DNA of 64,000 bases, from the NCBI RefSeq assembly GCF_010119545.1, contig NZ_JAAEAA010000015.1, positions 62,001-126,000 on the forward strand, in the 5' to 3' direction. Source of the stretch: Pontibacter fetidus. Its GTDB lineage: Bacteria; Bacteroidota; Bacteroidia; Cytophagales; Hymenobacteraceae. Both the position numbers and the translations under genes were made by a program. The notes under the pieces are model-generated. The model had not been told where the DNA came from and ran no database searches. It saw nothing but the letters and a program-made list of their open reading frames with translations. Each line of letters begins with the position of its first letter. Position 1 is the stretch's first letter. This document shows, piece by piece, positions 24,446-32,381 of this stretch.

Positions 24446-25083
24446 TGACAAAAGTAGATGCAATAAAGCAAGTTTTAGAAGATAATGGTGGTGTTGCAAT
24501 TTGGAGTATCATATATAACCAAATAGAAAAGTATTATCCTAATATAAAAAACCAAAAGGATTGGAAAGCCGGAGTTCGTGGTGTTTTATATCGCGATTTA
24601 GGTAAAAATTTCAAAATGGTTGATGAAGGAGTGATAGCATTATTATATTATGATGAAAATAATCTTGCATTAACAGAGGACATACAGGATACATCAAAGG
24701 CTATTCAAGTAAAAGTTAGAATAGGTCAGGAAAAATTTAGAAGAAAATTATTAAAATATTTAAAATTTTGTCCAATCACAGGTATTGATGATAAACGAAT
24801 TTTACTTGCAAGTCATATTAAACCTTGGGCATTATCTTCAAACGCTGAAAGATTAGACCCTAATAATGGTTTCATCTTTAGTCCAACCATAGATAAACTA
24901 TTTGATAAAGGATTAATAACTTTTGAAAATAATAAAGAGTTAATTGCTTCTCCTGATCTGTCGATAAACAATATTAAAAAGATTGGATTGCAAGTAGGTA
25001 AAAAATATTCAAAGCTCCCAGTAGATAGTAGAACATCCTATTTAGAATATCATAGAAACAATATTTTTATTTCTGAGTTATAA
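24445..25083 (+). CDS. HNH endonuclease with N-terminal HARE-HTH-like domain
   Basis: A 212-residue protein. Residues 1-70 (TKVDAIKQVLEDNGG, then AGVRGVLYRDLGKNF) resemble the HARE/winged-helix domain found on restriction enzymes. Residues 100-200 match the HNH_2 nuclease: FCPITGIDD, the histidine in LLASHIKPW, then RLDPNNGFIFSPTIDKLFDKG. This is the layout of modification-dependent or solitary restriction nucleases. Translation is coupled to the upstream 95-residue gene. Low GC and atypical codons point to horizontal transfer. No methyltransferase gene is nearby, so it may be methylation-dependent or an orphan. Confidence 0.8.
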   Translation: MTKVDAIKQVLEDNGGVAIWSIIYNQIEKYYPNIKNQKDWKAGVRGVLYRDLGKNFKMVDEGVIALLYYDENNLALTEDIQDTSKAIQVKVRIGQEKFRRKLLKYLKFCPITGIDDKRILLASHIKPWALSSNAERLDPNNGFIFSPTIDKLFDKGLITFENNKELIASPDLSINNIKKIGLQVGKKYSKLPVDSRTSYLEYHRNNIFISEL

Positions 25084-25088
25084 CTAGC

Positions 25089-25367
25089 TTGAAGAATTTT
25101 TATTTCAACATTTTAAAATTTAATTTATCGGATTTCTATGGTGGAGAAATAAGTAAAGGTTTCATAGAAATTTATCATACTAAACCCATCTTCACCTATG
25201 AAAATGAAGACCTTGAAAGTACGCTTGGGAATGCAGTAAAAAACTTAACACCTGTATGCTCCAATTGCCATCGAATGATCCATAGGAACTGGAATAAACT
25301 AGTTGAGATTCAAATACTAATTAATAGTATAAACGCTAACGGAGTATTTAAAAGATTTAATAGATAG
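25089..25367 (+). pseudogene. C-terminal remnant of a second HNH endonuclease
   Basis: The open frame (92 residues, possible TTG start at 25089) contains the right half of a McrA-like HNH domain: GFIEIYHTKPI followed by LTPVCSNCHRMIHRNW, in which CxxC-H is intact. The upstream CxxC zinc pair expected before FxxxYG is missing (Phe/Leu instead), the family's N-terminal domain is absent, and the first histidine pair reads YH rather than HH. A decayed gene is more likely than a working enzyme. Confidence 0.6.
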
Positions 25368-25403
25368 AAATATTTTAAGCAGAAATAAATATCCTGTTAA
25401 AAA

Positions 25404-25447
25404 ACAGAAAAGTCGCCCATACTTTATAGTTTAGGCGGCTTTTCTGT
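25404..25447 (-). terminator. terminator of menA
   Basis: ACAGAAAAGTCGCC (25404-25417) pairs with GGCGGCTTTTCTGT (25434-25447), one G-U pair, loop 16 bases. T-rich on the minus-strand exit (TTTTTTAACAGG). Confidence 0.8.
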
Positions 25448-25466
25448 TTCATAGATTCTATAGTTG

Positions 25467-26402
25467 CTACAACACCTGCCCCAGTCCGAATAGCAAAACA
25501 AACAGCAAGGTAGTTATTGCCATTTGTTTTAAGTAAGGGTCGAGCTCTTTGGATGTTTGCTTGCGCCATACATTTACACCATTAACTATAACCAACGGCA
25601 AAGCAAGTATAAACAGCAGTTGCCACCAACTATAAAAGTTAAGCACCACATAAGCGAAAGCACTCAAAGTACCGGCAGCCAGCAAAAACAGGTGATAGAT
25701 GCGTGCCTTTCTAGGACCTAACCTTACAGGGATAGAGTATTTGCCAGCCAGCACATCAGAGTTTATATCGCGGATGTTGTTTACGTTCAGCACTGCCGTT
25801 GCAAAAAAGCCGCACACCAAAGCAGGAAGTATAACTATAGTTTCCATAGTCTGCGCCTGCAAAAAGTAGGTTCCCAGCACACCCACCAACCCGAAAAAGA
25901 TAAACACGAACACATCGCCAAACCCGGCATAACCATACGGATTAGAACCAGCCGTATAGTTGATAGCAGCCCAAATCGATGCCAGCCCCAAGCCCAGAAA
26001 GAGCAAAGCCAGTAACATCCCCTCGCTACCAAACGCTACCCAAAGCAAAGCCAGACCAGTAAGTAAAGATAGCAAGCTGAACACGACCATCCCCTTCTTC
26101 ATGTGCTCAGCTGTAATATGACCAGCCTGCACAGCTCTTGAAGGGCCTTCACGGTGAACACTGTCTGCTCCGTGTTTGGAATCGCCGTAATCGTTTGCAA
26201 GGTTCGAGAGTATCTGCAGAAAAAGCGTAGTGAGCACGCAAAGCGCAACTATAGTTCCGTTAAAAACGCCGTTGGCAGCTGCCATAAATCCGCCCATACC
26301 AATGCAGCTAAGTGCCAGTGGCAAAGTCCGTGGCCTAAAAGCCGAAATCCAGGCCTTTACCAGGCCTGGATTTGGTGATGTGTGTGGTGTTGTATGATCC
26401 AA
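25467..26402 (-). CDS. menA: 1,4-dihydroxy-2-naphthoate polyprenyltransferase
   Basis: Integral membrane UbiA-family enzyme that joins 1,4-dihydroxy-2-naphthoate with a polyprenyl diphosphate to form demethylmenaquinone, the last but one step of menaquinone synthesis. The 311 residues and eight to nine membrane segments are normal. The diphosphate/Mg motif is NDYGDSKHGADSVHREGPSR (residues 69-88), and the second acidic motif is NNIRDINSDVLAGK. It follows the peroxidase gene by 27 bases on the same strand, so the two are probably one transcript. Confidence 0.94.
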   Translation of the reverse strand: MDHTTPHTSPNPGLVKAWISAFRPRTLPLALSCIGMGGFMAAANGVFNGTIVALCVLTTLFLQILSNLANDYGDSKHGADSVHREGPSRAVQAGHITAEHMKKGMVVFSLLSLLTGLALLWVAFGSEGMLLALLFLGLGLASIWAAINYTAGSNPYGYAGFGDVFVFIFFGLVGVLGTYFLQAQTMETIVILPALVCGFFATAVLNVNNIRDINSDVLAGKYSIPVRLGPRKARIYHLFLLAAGTLSAFAYVVLNFYSWWQLLFILALPLVIVNGVNVWRKQTSKELDPYLKQMAITTLLFVLLFGLGQVL

Positions 26403-26429
26403 CGAATAAACTCCGGTAAGTAGTAAATC

Positions 26430-27035
26430 TTATTTCTGAATGGCCGCGATAATCTCCTCACCCATCGGTTTTACTTTAGACGGGAAAAAAGCCACGACCT
26501 TGCCGTTCTCATCGATCAGGTATTTGCAGAAGTTCCAGGTTGGTTCTTCGTGGTTCGGTGCATGTTCAGCCAGCCAGGTATAAAGCGGGTGCTTATCTTC
26601 GCCAACAACAGAAACCTTCTCCATCATCGGGAAAGTAACGCCATAGTTCTTCTCACAGAAAGCAGCAATCTCCTGGTTAGAGCCTGGCTCCTGTCCGCCA
26701 AAGTTGTTCGCCGGAAAACCAAGTATAACTACCTTATCGCCATGTGCTTCGTGCAGTTGCTGCAGATCTTTGTACTGTGGCGTGTACCCACACTCCGATG
26801 CCGTATTTACAACCAATATCTTTTTGCCTTTATACTTCGCCAAATCTACATCTTCGCCATCCAGGGATGTCAGTTTAAAGTCGTAAAATCCTTGCTGTGT
26901 CTGTGTTTCTGTTGCCATAGTTTTGTCTGATGTTGTAGTAGAAGCAGTAGCTGTATTGCTGTTATTGTTTCCAGAACAGGCTACCATCATACCTAATACA
27001 GGCAGCAGCGTCAAAAGTTTAACAAGTTTTTTCAT
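26430..27035 (-). CDS. lipoprotein glutathione peroxidase family protein
   Basis: A 201-residue thiol peroxidase. The N-terminus is a lipoprotein signal (GMMVACSG, Cys20) followed by a Ser/Thr/Asn-rich linker, so the enzyme sits in the periplasm or on a membrane. The peroxidatic cysteine is Cys82 in VVNTASECGYTPQ, the tetrad glutamine is in FPANNFGGQEPG, and the tryptophan and asparagine are in PTWNFCKYL. FCEKNYGVTFP holds the usual resolving cysteine region. It most likely uses thioredoxin rather than glutathione. Cysteine, not selenocysteine, is encoded. Confidence 0.92.
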   Translation of the reverse strand: MKKLVKLLTLLPVLGMMVACSGNNNSNTATASTTTSDKTMATETQTQQGFYDFKLTSLDGEDVDLAKYKGKKILVVNTASECGYTPQYKDLQQLHEAHGDKVVILGFPANNFGGQEPGSNQEIAAFCEKNYGVTFPMMEKVSVVGEDKHPLYTWLAEHAPNHEEPTWNFCKYLIDENGKVVAFFPSKVKPMGEEIIAAIQK

Positions 27036-27136
27036 ATAGTTTATAGTTTACGGTTGATAACCGGTGTTTATAGTTAATTGTTTGATCAGTGATGAACTAA
27101 GATTTTTCTGATTTATTAAGATTTACTTTAGCAGAT

Positions 27137-27169
27137 AAAAGTCCCCCTTTGAAGGGGGCAGGGGGATGA
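27137..27169. repeat. inverted repeat, left end of DUF559 element A
   Basis: 33 bases identical to the reverse complement of 27554-27586. The core is a hairpin, CCCCCTTTGAAGGGGG, followed by CAGGGGGATGA. It ends two bases from the stop codon of the DUF559 gene. Confidence 0.9.
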
Positions 27170-27170
27170 G

Positions 27171-27536
27171 CTACTTTTGCGAACTTTCAATCCAGCCAAT
27201 TATAACACGCTCCACATTCGGCAGATCTTTCATCACTTCAGTATCAGAAAACCTGAGTGTAGTATACCCTAAATCAGCAATCTCTTTATCCCGTTCTAAA
27301 TCTTCTTCAGTTTTAAAATTGTGTGAGTAGCCATCTACTTCAATAACCAGTTTCAGCTCCTTGCACAAGAAATCAGCAATATAGTTACCAATAGGACGCT
27401 GCCGCAGAAAAGTATAACCAGTTTTACCTTTACTAAGAACTTCACACCATAATCGCACTTCTGCTTTTGTAGATTCTTTTCGGAGCGATCTTGCAAATGG
27501 CTTTAGGTTTTGGTTGTAGTGATTGTTGTTTGGCAT
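27171..27536 (-). CDS. DUF559 protein (Vsr/PD-(D/E)XK-like nuclease fold), element A
   Basis: A 121-residue protein. Residues 15-40 carry the family start SLRKESTKAEVRLWCEVL, then FLRQRPIGNYIADFLCKE and LKLVIEVDGYSHN, in which Asp, Glu-Val-Asp and His match the active-site set of very-short-patch-repair (Vsr) and related PD-(D/E)XK nucleases. The end reads MKDLPNVERVIIGWIESSQK in two parts. About 40% of positions match the second copy at 32382-32747 by eye. No methyltransferase or mutS/mutL gene is nearby, so a Vsr repair role is not suggested; the flanking inverted repeats suggest a role in the element itself. Confidence 0.82.
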   Translation of the reverse strand: MPNNNHYNQNLKPFARSLRKESTKAEVRLWCEVLSKGKTGYTFLRQRPIGNYIADFLCKELKLVIEVDGYSHNFKTEEDLERDKEIADLGYTTLRFSDTEVMKDLPNVERVIIGWIESSQK

Positions 27537-27553
27537 AGCTCATGGTGCGTTTG

Positions 27554-27586
27554 TCATCCCCCTGCCCCCTTCAAAGGGGGACTTTT
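27554..27586. repeat. inverted repeat, right end of DUF559 element A
   Basis: Exact reverse complement of 27137-27169. Starts 17 bases upstream of the DUF559 start codon and ends in the T-run ACTTTTTTG. Confidence 0.9.
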
Positions 27587-27637
27587 TTGCTATAGTTATA
27601 GTTGATCTATAGTTCTAAAGTAACTACCTGTATCGCA

Positions 27638-27655
27638 GACAAGTCGCGACTTGTC
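27638..27655. repeat. palindrome centred on GTCGCGAC, copy B
   Basis: GACAAGTCGCGACTTGTC is a perfect 18-base palindrome followed by CCTAC. Compared with copy A (6716-6735), the inner pair has changed from G-C to A-T on both arms, so pairing is kept. Confidence 0.8.
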
Positions 27656-27685
27656 CCTACAATCCAAATCCTGTTTATCCTTCTT

Positions 27686-27711
27686 AATCCTACAAATCCT
27701 GATTCAGACAA
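27686..27711. repeat. 26-base direct repeat, copy 2
   Basis: Identical to 7057-7082. It ends two bases before the argS stop codon. Confidence 0.8.
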
Positions 27712-27712
27712 A

Positions 27713-29503
27713 TTACATACGCTCCGGCACGGCAATACCCAGCAAACTCATGCTTTCGCGTACAAAACGGGCAACCATAGCTGATAGGGCAATTCTGAAG
27801 TTACGGGCCTGTTCGTCGGTTTCGTTGAAGATCGAGATCTCCTGGTAGAAGCGGTTATAGGCTTTGGCCAGCTCGTAGGCATAGTTAGCGATAACAGACG
27901 GTGCGTGCAGCTTTCCGGCTTCTTCTACCACAGCGCCATAGTTTACCAACTGCGTGATCACTTCCTGCTCCGCCTCATGCATTATCTCTATCGAATCAAA
28001 AGCAGTTACGTCAACCTTTAAGCCCATTTCTGCAGCTTTGCGAAGTATAGCCGCGATACGCGCGTGCGTGTATTGTATGAATGGCCCTGTATTGCCACGG
28101 AAGTCGATCGACTCCTGTGGGTTGAAGAGCATGCGTTTCTTCGGATCAACTTTCAGCAGGAAGTACTTAAGCGCACCCATTGCCAGCGTGTGGTATAGTT
28201 CCTTTGCCTGCTCTGGTGTAAAGCCTTCTATTTTACCCAGTTCTTCGGTCTGCTGACGCGCGGTGTCGATCATTTCCTGCACCAGTTCATCAGCGTCAAC
28301 TACAGTACCTTCTCTGGATTTCATTTTACCGGAAGGCAGGTCCACCATGCCGTAAGACAAGTGATAGATACCTTCGGCGTACGGCTTACCTAATTTCTTA
28401 AGAACAGCTTTCAAAACCTGGAAGTGGTAGTTCTGCTCATCAGCCACTACATATATAGACTGATTGTATGGGAAGTCGTTATACTTCAACTCGGCGGTGC
28501 CCATGTCCTGGGTGATGTATACTGATGTTCCGTCAGCTCTTAAGAGCAGTTTCTCGTCCAGGCCTTCATCGGTCAGGTCAACCCAAACAGAACCATCTTC
28601 TTTTTTAAAGAATACGCCTTTGGCAAGGCCTTCTTCCACACGCTCTTTACCAAGCATGTAAGTTTCCGACTCGTAGTAGAATTTATCAAAATCAACGCCG
28701 ATATTTTTATAGGTGGCGTCAAAGCCTTCGTATACCCAGCCGTTCATCTGCTTCCAGAGGTCTACTACAGCGGTGTCGTTTTGCTCCCATTTCTGCAGCA
28801 TTTCCTGGGCTTCCAGCATCAGAGGGGCTTTTTTCTTAGCTTCCTCTTTGTCCATGCCTCCGGCTACCAGCTCATCAATCTGCTCTTTATAAGCTTTATC
28901 AAACTGCACGTAGTATTTACCGGCCAGGTGGTCGCCTTTCGTGTTGCTGCTTTGCGGGGTTTCGCCGTTACCGAATTTCTGGTAAGCCAGCATCGATTTA
29001 CAAATGTGTATGCCGCGGTCGTTCACCAGGTTGGCTTTCATCACCTCGTGGCCGTTGGCTTTCAGAATCTCCGAAACAGAGTAGCCTAAAAAGTTATTGC
29101 GCAGGTGGCCCAGGTGCAGCGGCTTGTTGGTGTTCGGCGAGGAGTACTCTACCATCACTTTTTTACCACTATCCTTGCCGTAGCCATACTTGTCGTTGCG
29201 CATCAGGTCGCGGAACAGACTCAACCATTCGGTTTGCTCTACTTCCAGGTTCAGGAAGCCTTTAACAACGTTAAAATCTTTTATCTCTTTGGCATTCTCT
29301 TTCAGGTACTCGCCCAGTGCCTGGCCGATCTGCTCAGGACCTTTGCCAGCCTGCTTGGTGTACGGAAAGGTTACGAAAGTAAAAGAGCCGGCAAACTCTT
29401 TGCGGGTTGGCTGCAAAGCAAGTTGGTCGGCATCAATTGTAATATTAAATAGGGCCTGAAGCGCCTCGCTTATGCGTTTAGAAATAGTAGCTTGTAATTG
29501 CAT
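27713..29503 (-). CDS. argS: arginyl-tRNA synthetase
   Basis: Class I synthetase of 596 residues. The N-terminal Add-1 domain is followed by the HIGH motif in SSPNTNKPLHLGHLRNNFLG (HLGH), the Arg-type KMSKS variant SGKMKSREGT, and the anticodon-binding DALR domain at the C-terminus (GPFIQYTHARIAAILRKA ... AYNRFYQEISIF). It charges tRNA-Arg. Its start overlaps the stop of the arginase gene by one base (TAATG), so arginine breakdown and charging genes are co-transcribed here. Confidence 0.96.
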   Translation of the reverse strand: MQLQATISKRISEALQALFNITIDADQLALQPTRKEFAGSFTFVTFPYTKQAGKGPEQIGQALGEYLKENAKEIKDFNVVKGFLNLEVEQTEWLSLFRDLMRNDKYGYGKDSGKKVMVEYSSPNTNKPLHLGHLRNNFLGYSVSEILKANGHEVMKANLVNDRGIHICKSMLAYQKFGNGETPQSSNTKGDHLAGKYYVQFDKAYKEQIDELVAGGMDKEEAKKKAPLMLEAQEMLQKWEQNDTAVVDLWKQMNGWVYEGFDATYKNIGVDFDKFYYESETYMLGKERVEEGLAKGVFFKKEDGSVWVDLTDEGLDEKLLLRADGTSVYITQDMGTAELKYNDFPYNQSIYVVADEQNYHFQVLKAVLKKLGKPYAEGIYHLSYGMVDLPSGKMKSREGTVVDADELVQEMIDTARQQTEELGKIEGFTPEQAKELYHTLAMGALKYFLLKVDPKKRMLFNPQESIDFRGNTGPFIQYTHARIAAILRKAAEMGLKVDVTAFDSIEIMHEAEQEVITQLVNYGAVVEEAGKLHAPSVIANYAYELAKAYNRFYQEISIFNETDEQARNFRIALSAMVARFVRESMSLLGIAVPERM

Positions 29504-30474
29504 TAATGTATGGCTGTACTTTTAGATTCACGGTGTAAAATGGCTTCGGTGGCGGCTTCTAATATATCGAAAGCGTTTTCGGCCATGGTGTTTTCGGTGT
29601 CAAGGGTTGGGTTGATCTCCGTCATTTCGTAGCAGACAATGCGCGGGTCCTGCAGCAAAAGCGAGTTTAGTTCTTTGGCCTGCTCTACGGTTAATCCTAT
29701 TTCAACAGGTGTGCCGGTTCCTTTCGAGAATTTGGAATCGAGACTATCCACATCAAAGGATACATAAATTATATCGCACTCGCGTAAACGGTCCAGGGCT
29801 TCGGCAGCTACCTCGGCAACTCCTTTGGCATTCAGCTCGGCGTAGGTATAATTCTTTATTCCGTATTTGGCCATCAGAAAATCTTCCGGCTCTTCGGTGT
29901 CTCGCACTACCATATACACCAGGTGCTGCGGCTCCAGTTTAGGGCCATCTACACCAAGCTTTTTAAGCGAATTCCAGAAGAAGATCGTTTCCGGCTCTGG
30001 TTCATTTATTTGCCGTTCCAGGTTATCGATGTGCAGGGCAGCGGCCAGGGGCATGCCATGTACATTACCCGAAGGCGAAGTATACGGCGAATGAATGTCA
30101 GCGTGCGCATCGATCCAGATCACACCCAATGTTTTATCAGGGTAAGCGGCTTTGATGCCGGCTATAGTTCCGTGCGCGTTGGAATGATCGCCGGAAAGTA
30201 CCAGCGGAAACATATCCATGGCTATAGTTTGCTGTACGGTATTGGCTATGTTTTTTTGTACAGTAAGTATACTGTCTATGCGGTGCGCATGCGGGAAAAG
30301 ATCTTTGTCGAACAGGGTATAGTTCAGATCCGGTACAGAAACAGAGTTGAAACGCTTGAAGTAGTCAGATCCTTTGTCCCAGCAGGCCACCCGCAGTGCA
30401 TCCACCCCCATGCTGGCGCCGCGCGTACCGGCTCCCAACTCCGACCTCACTTCTATCAGTTTCACTTTTTTCAT
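29503..30474 (-). CDS. arginase family protein
   Basis: A 323-residue ureohydrolase with two-manganese ligands in SGDHSNAHGT, WIDAHADIHSPYTSPSGN and SFDVDSLDSKFSKGTG. The string SGNVHGMPLA and the N-terminal GAGTRGASMG are arginase-like rather than agmatinase-like, so arginine to ornithine plus urea is the favoured reaction; agmatine as substrate remains possible because an arginine decarboxylase is divergently encoded 80 bases away. Translationally coupled to argS. Confidence 0.87.
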   Translation of the reverse strand: MKKVKLIEVRSELGAGTRGASMGVDALRVACWDKGSDYFKRFNSVSVPDLNYTLFDKDLFPHAHRIDSILTVQKNIANTVQQTIAMDMFPLVLSGDHSNAHGTIAGIKAAYPDKTLGVIWIDAHADIHSPYTSPSGNVHGMPLAAALHIDNLERQINEPEPETIFFWNSLKKLGVDGPKLEPQHLVYMVVRDTEEPEDFLMAKYGIKNYTYAELNAKGVAEVAAEALDRLRECDIIYVSFDVDSLDSKFSKGTGTPVEIGLTVEQAKELNSLLLQDPRIVCYEMTEINPTLDTENTMAENAFDILEAATEAILHRESKSTAIH

Positions 30475-30553
30475 AGATTTTGAACAAACTTATTGCAAAG
30501 ATGGTAAATAACGATCAATATTGCATATTTTCTTATAATACCCACAATCGAGA

Positions 30554-31948
30554 ATGGATAAATATACCGACCTCATCCACCAGACATTCGACTTCCCGAC
30601 AGACGAGTTTCAGGTGGAGAATAATGAGCTGCTTTTTAATGGTATTCCGCTAATGGATATCATCAAAAAATATGGCACTCCACTTAAATTAACATACCTG
30701 CCAAAGATAAGTTCGCAGATACAGCGTGCCAAAAAGCTTTTTAACGAAAGTATCGAAAAGCTGGACTATAACGGTACGTATACTTACTGCTACTGCACCA
30801 AGGCATCGCATTTCTCTTTTGTGCTGGAAGAAGCCCTGAAAAACGACATCCATATCGAAACTTCGTCGGGCTACGATATGCAGATCATCAGGTCTCTTTA
30901 CAAAAAAGGCAAGATAAACAAGAACACCTACATCGTTTGCAATGGTTTTAAACGCCAGCAGTACCGCGAGTGGATCTCTGATTTCATTAACGAGGGTTTT
31001 GTAAACTGTATGCCTATCCTGGATCATATTGGCGAGATTGATTATTACAAAGAGCATGTGAAGGCAAAAACGAAGTTGGGCATGCGCCTGGCCTCCGACG
31101 AAGAACCGAAGTTCGAGTTTTATACGTCGCGCCTAGGTGTTCGCTACAACGATGTGATTGATTTGTATGAAAAGCAGATTAAGCCGGATGACAGGTTTGA
31201 GCTGAAAATGCTGCACTATTTTATAAACACAGGCATTAAAGATACATCGTATTACTGGTCGGAGCTTAGCCGTTTTGTGCGCAAGTATTGCGAACTGAAG
31301 AAAGTTTGCCCTGAACTGGATACGATCGATATTGGTGGCGGCTTCCCGATAAAGACCTCGATACAGGTAGAGTACGATTACCGCTACATGACCGAAGAGA
31401 TACTGCGAACTATAAAACGCATTTGTGCTGAAGAGGGAGTGCCGGAGCCGAACATCTTTACCGAATTTGGTATTTTTACGGTAGGCGAGAGTGCGGCCAA
31501 CATCTATTCTATACTGGATGAAAAGCTGCAGAACGATAAAGAACGCTGGTATATGATAGACGGTTCTTTTATCACGAATCTGCCGGATGCATGGGCACTT
31601 AACCAGCGCTGGCCATTGCTTGCCATTAACCACTGGGACAAAGAATATCGCCGCATACAGCTAGGTGGCATGACCTGCGACAGCCAGGATTACTATAACT
31701 CGGAGATGCACTCGTTCCAGGTATTTTTACCTAAACTCCCTAAAGATGAGCAGCTTTATATTGGCTTCTTCCATACGGGTGCCTACCAGGAGCAGCTGAG
31801 TGGTTACGGCGGCATTAAGCACTGCCTGATACCATCGCCGCAGCATATTTTAGTGGATAGAGACGAAAACGGAGAATTAAAAACGTGGCAATTTGCTCCG
31901 GAGCAAACAAGTGAGTCGATGTTACGTATCTTGGGCTACGAAGCATAA
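30554..31948 (+). CDS. speA: arginine decarboxylase, short fold-III type
   Basis: PLP enzyme of 464 residues giving agmatine and CO2, the first step of polyamine synthesis from arginine. The fold III barrel starts with the PLP lysine in YCTKASHFSFVLEEAL, a glycine loop IDIGGGFPIKT binds the PLP phosphate, and the catalytic cysteine is in GMTCDSQDYYNS. The protein is shorter than E. coli SpeA, as is usual in Bacteroidota. Other decarboxylases of group IV (ornithine, diaminopimelate) look alike, but the arginase neighbour and the long inserts favour arginine. Divergent from arginase. Confidence 0.87.
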   Translation: MDKYTDLIHQTFDFPTDEFQVENNELLFNGIPLMDIIKKYGTPLKLTYLPKISSQIQRAKKLFNESIEKLDYNGTYTYCYCTKASHFSFVLEEALKNDIHIETSSGYDMQIIRSLYKKGKINKNTYIVCNGFKRQQYREWISDFINEGFVNCMPILDHIGEIDYYKEHVKAKTKLGMRLASDEEPKFEFYTSRLGVRYNDVIDLYEKQIKPDDRFELKMLHYFINTGIKDTSYYWSELSRFVRKYCELKKVCPELDTIDIGGGFPIKTSIQVEYDYRYMTEEILRTIKRICAEEGVPEPNIFTEFGIFTVGESAANIYSILDEKLQNDKERWYMIDGSFITNLPDAWALNQRWPLLAINHWDKEYRRIQLGGMTCDSQDYYNSEMHSFQVFLPKLPKDEQLYIGFFHTGAYQEQLSGYGGIKHCLIPSPQHILVDRDENGELKTWQFAPEQTSESMLRILGYEA

Positions 31949-31985
31949 GGTAAACGCTATTTTCACTTTTTTTAGTGAACTGTTT

Positions 31986-32014
31986 TTGCTTTAATTGTAT
32001 TTCCCTTATTTTTG
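31986..32014 (+). promoter_or_regulatory. promoter of the small lipoprotein gene
   Basis: TTG (31986-31988), 18 bases, TATTTTTG (32007-32014), both boxes of the consensus, 27 bases upstream of ATG 32042. Confidence 0.6.
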
Positions 32015-32041
32015 ATCTACCATCGTTAAATATTCACCGTC

Positions 32042-32218
32042 ATGAAAAAGTTATTAGTATTCGGTACGCTTTGCCTTGCTATGGGCATGGCTTCCTGCAA
32101 AACCTACTGCCCGGCTTACAACTATAACCTGGGTAACGTAGAAAATCCTACTGTAAAGGAAAAAGTTAGCGTATCGGCATCTAACGAGACTCCAGCAACC
32201 GAGAAAGTAAACGGCTAA
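32042..32218 (+). CDS. small lipoprotein, 58 residues
   Basis: Short gene between arginine decarboxylase and a DUF559 element. The product starts MKKLLVFGTLCLAMG and has a clear lipobox (GMASC, Cys19), then KTYCPAYNYN and a polar Ser/Glu/Lys-rich tail of about 25 residues. CPAY near the lipid anchor is a pattern I associate with small lipoproteins of this phylum (recollection). It has its own promoter with both boxes and its own terminator, so it is very likely a real, independently expressed gene. Function unknown. Confidence 0.8.
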   Translation: MKKLLVFGTLCLAMGMASCKTYCPAYNYNLGNVENPTVKEKVSVSASNETPATEKVNG

Positions 32219-32245
32219 CACAGCTACTTACACCCTGAGAAATAT

Positions 32246-32271
32246 AAAACCGGCTTATGGCCGGTTTTTTT
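32246..32271 (+). terminator. terminator of the small lipoprotein gene
   Basis: AAAACCGGC (32246-32254) pairs with GCCGGTTTT (32260-32268) around a five-base loop, ending in TTTTTT. Confidence 0.85.
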
Positions 32272-32342
32272 ATTTGTGGTGAACTATAGCATTAGGCTAT
32301 AAATTTGGATTGTAGAGTATAACTTTTAAATGAGCAGGGAAC

Positions 32343-32377
32343 AATTCCCCTCTTGAGAGGGGTTAGGGGTGTGTTTA
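32343..32377. repeat. inverted repeat, left end of DUF559 element B
   Basis: 35 bases matching the reverse complement of 32745-32779 with one mismatch (GGGGTTAGGGG against GGGGCTAGGGG). The core is the hairpin CCCCTCTTGAGAGGGG followed by TTAGGGGTGTGTTTA. It ends four bases before the DUF559 start codon. Confidence 0.9.
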
Positions 32378-32381
32378 CATT

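Larger units (their letters stand above)
27137..27586. mobile_element. DUF559 element A: nuclease gene boxed by 33-bp inverted repeats
   Basis: A compact 450-base unit: perfect 33-bp terminal inverted repeats, one base, the 366-base DUF559 gene, 17 bases, repeat. No target-site duplication is obvious. A second unit of the same plan but with different repeats lies at 32343-32779. Mobile nature is inference from the boxed design and the repeated occurrence. Confidence 0.6.

Noticed and set aside
26430-27035. Selenocysteine in the glutathione peroxidase
   Set aside because: The catalytic codon encodes cysteine and the frame has no in-frame TGA.
27171-27536. DUF559 gene as a Vsr mismatch-repair enzyme of a restriction system
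   Set aside because: No cytosine methyltransferase or restriction gene is next to either copy; the boxed repeats give a better context.
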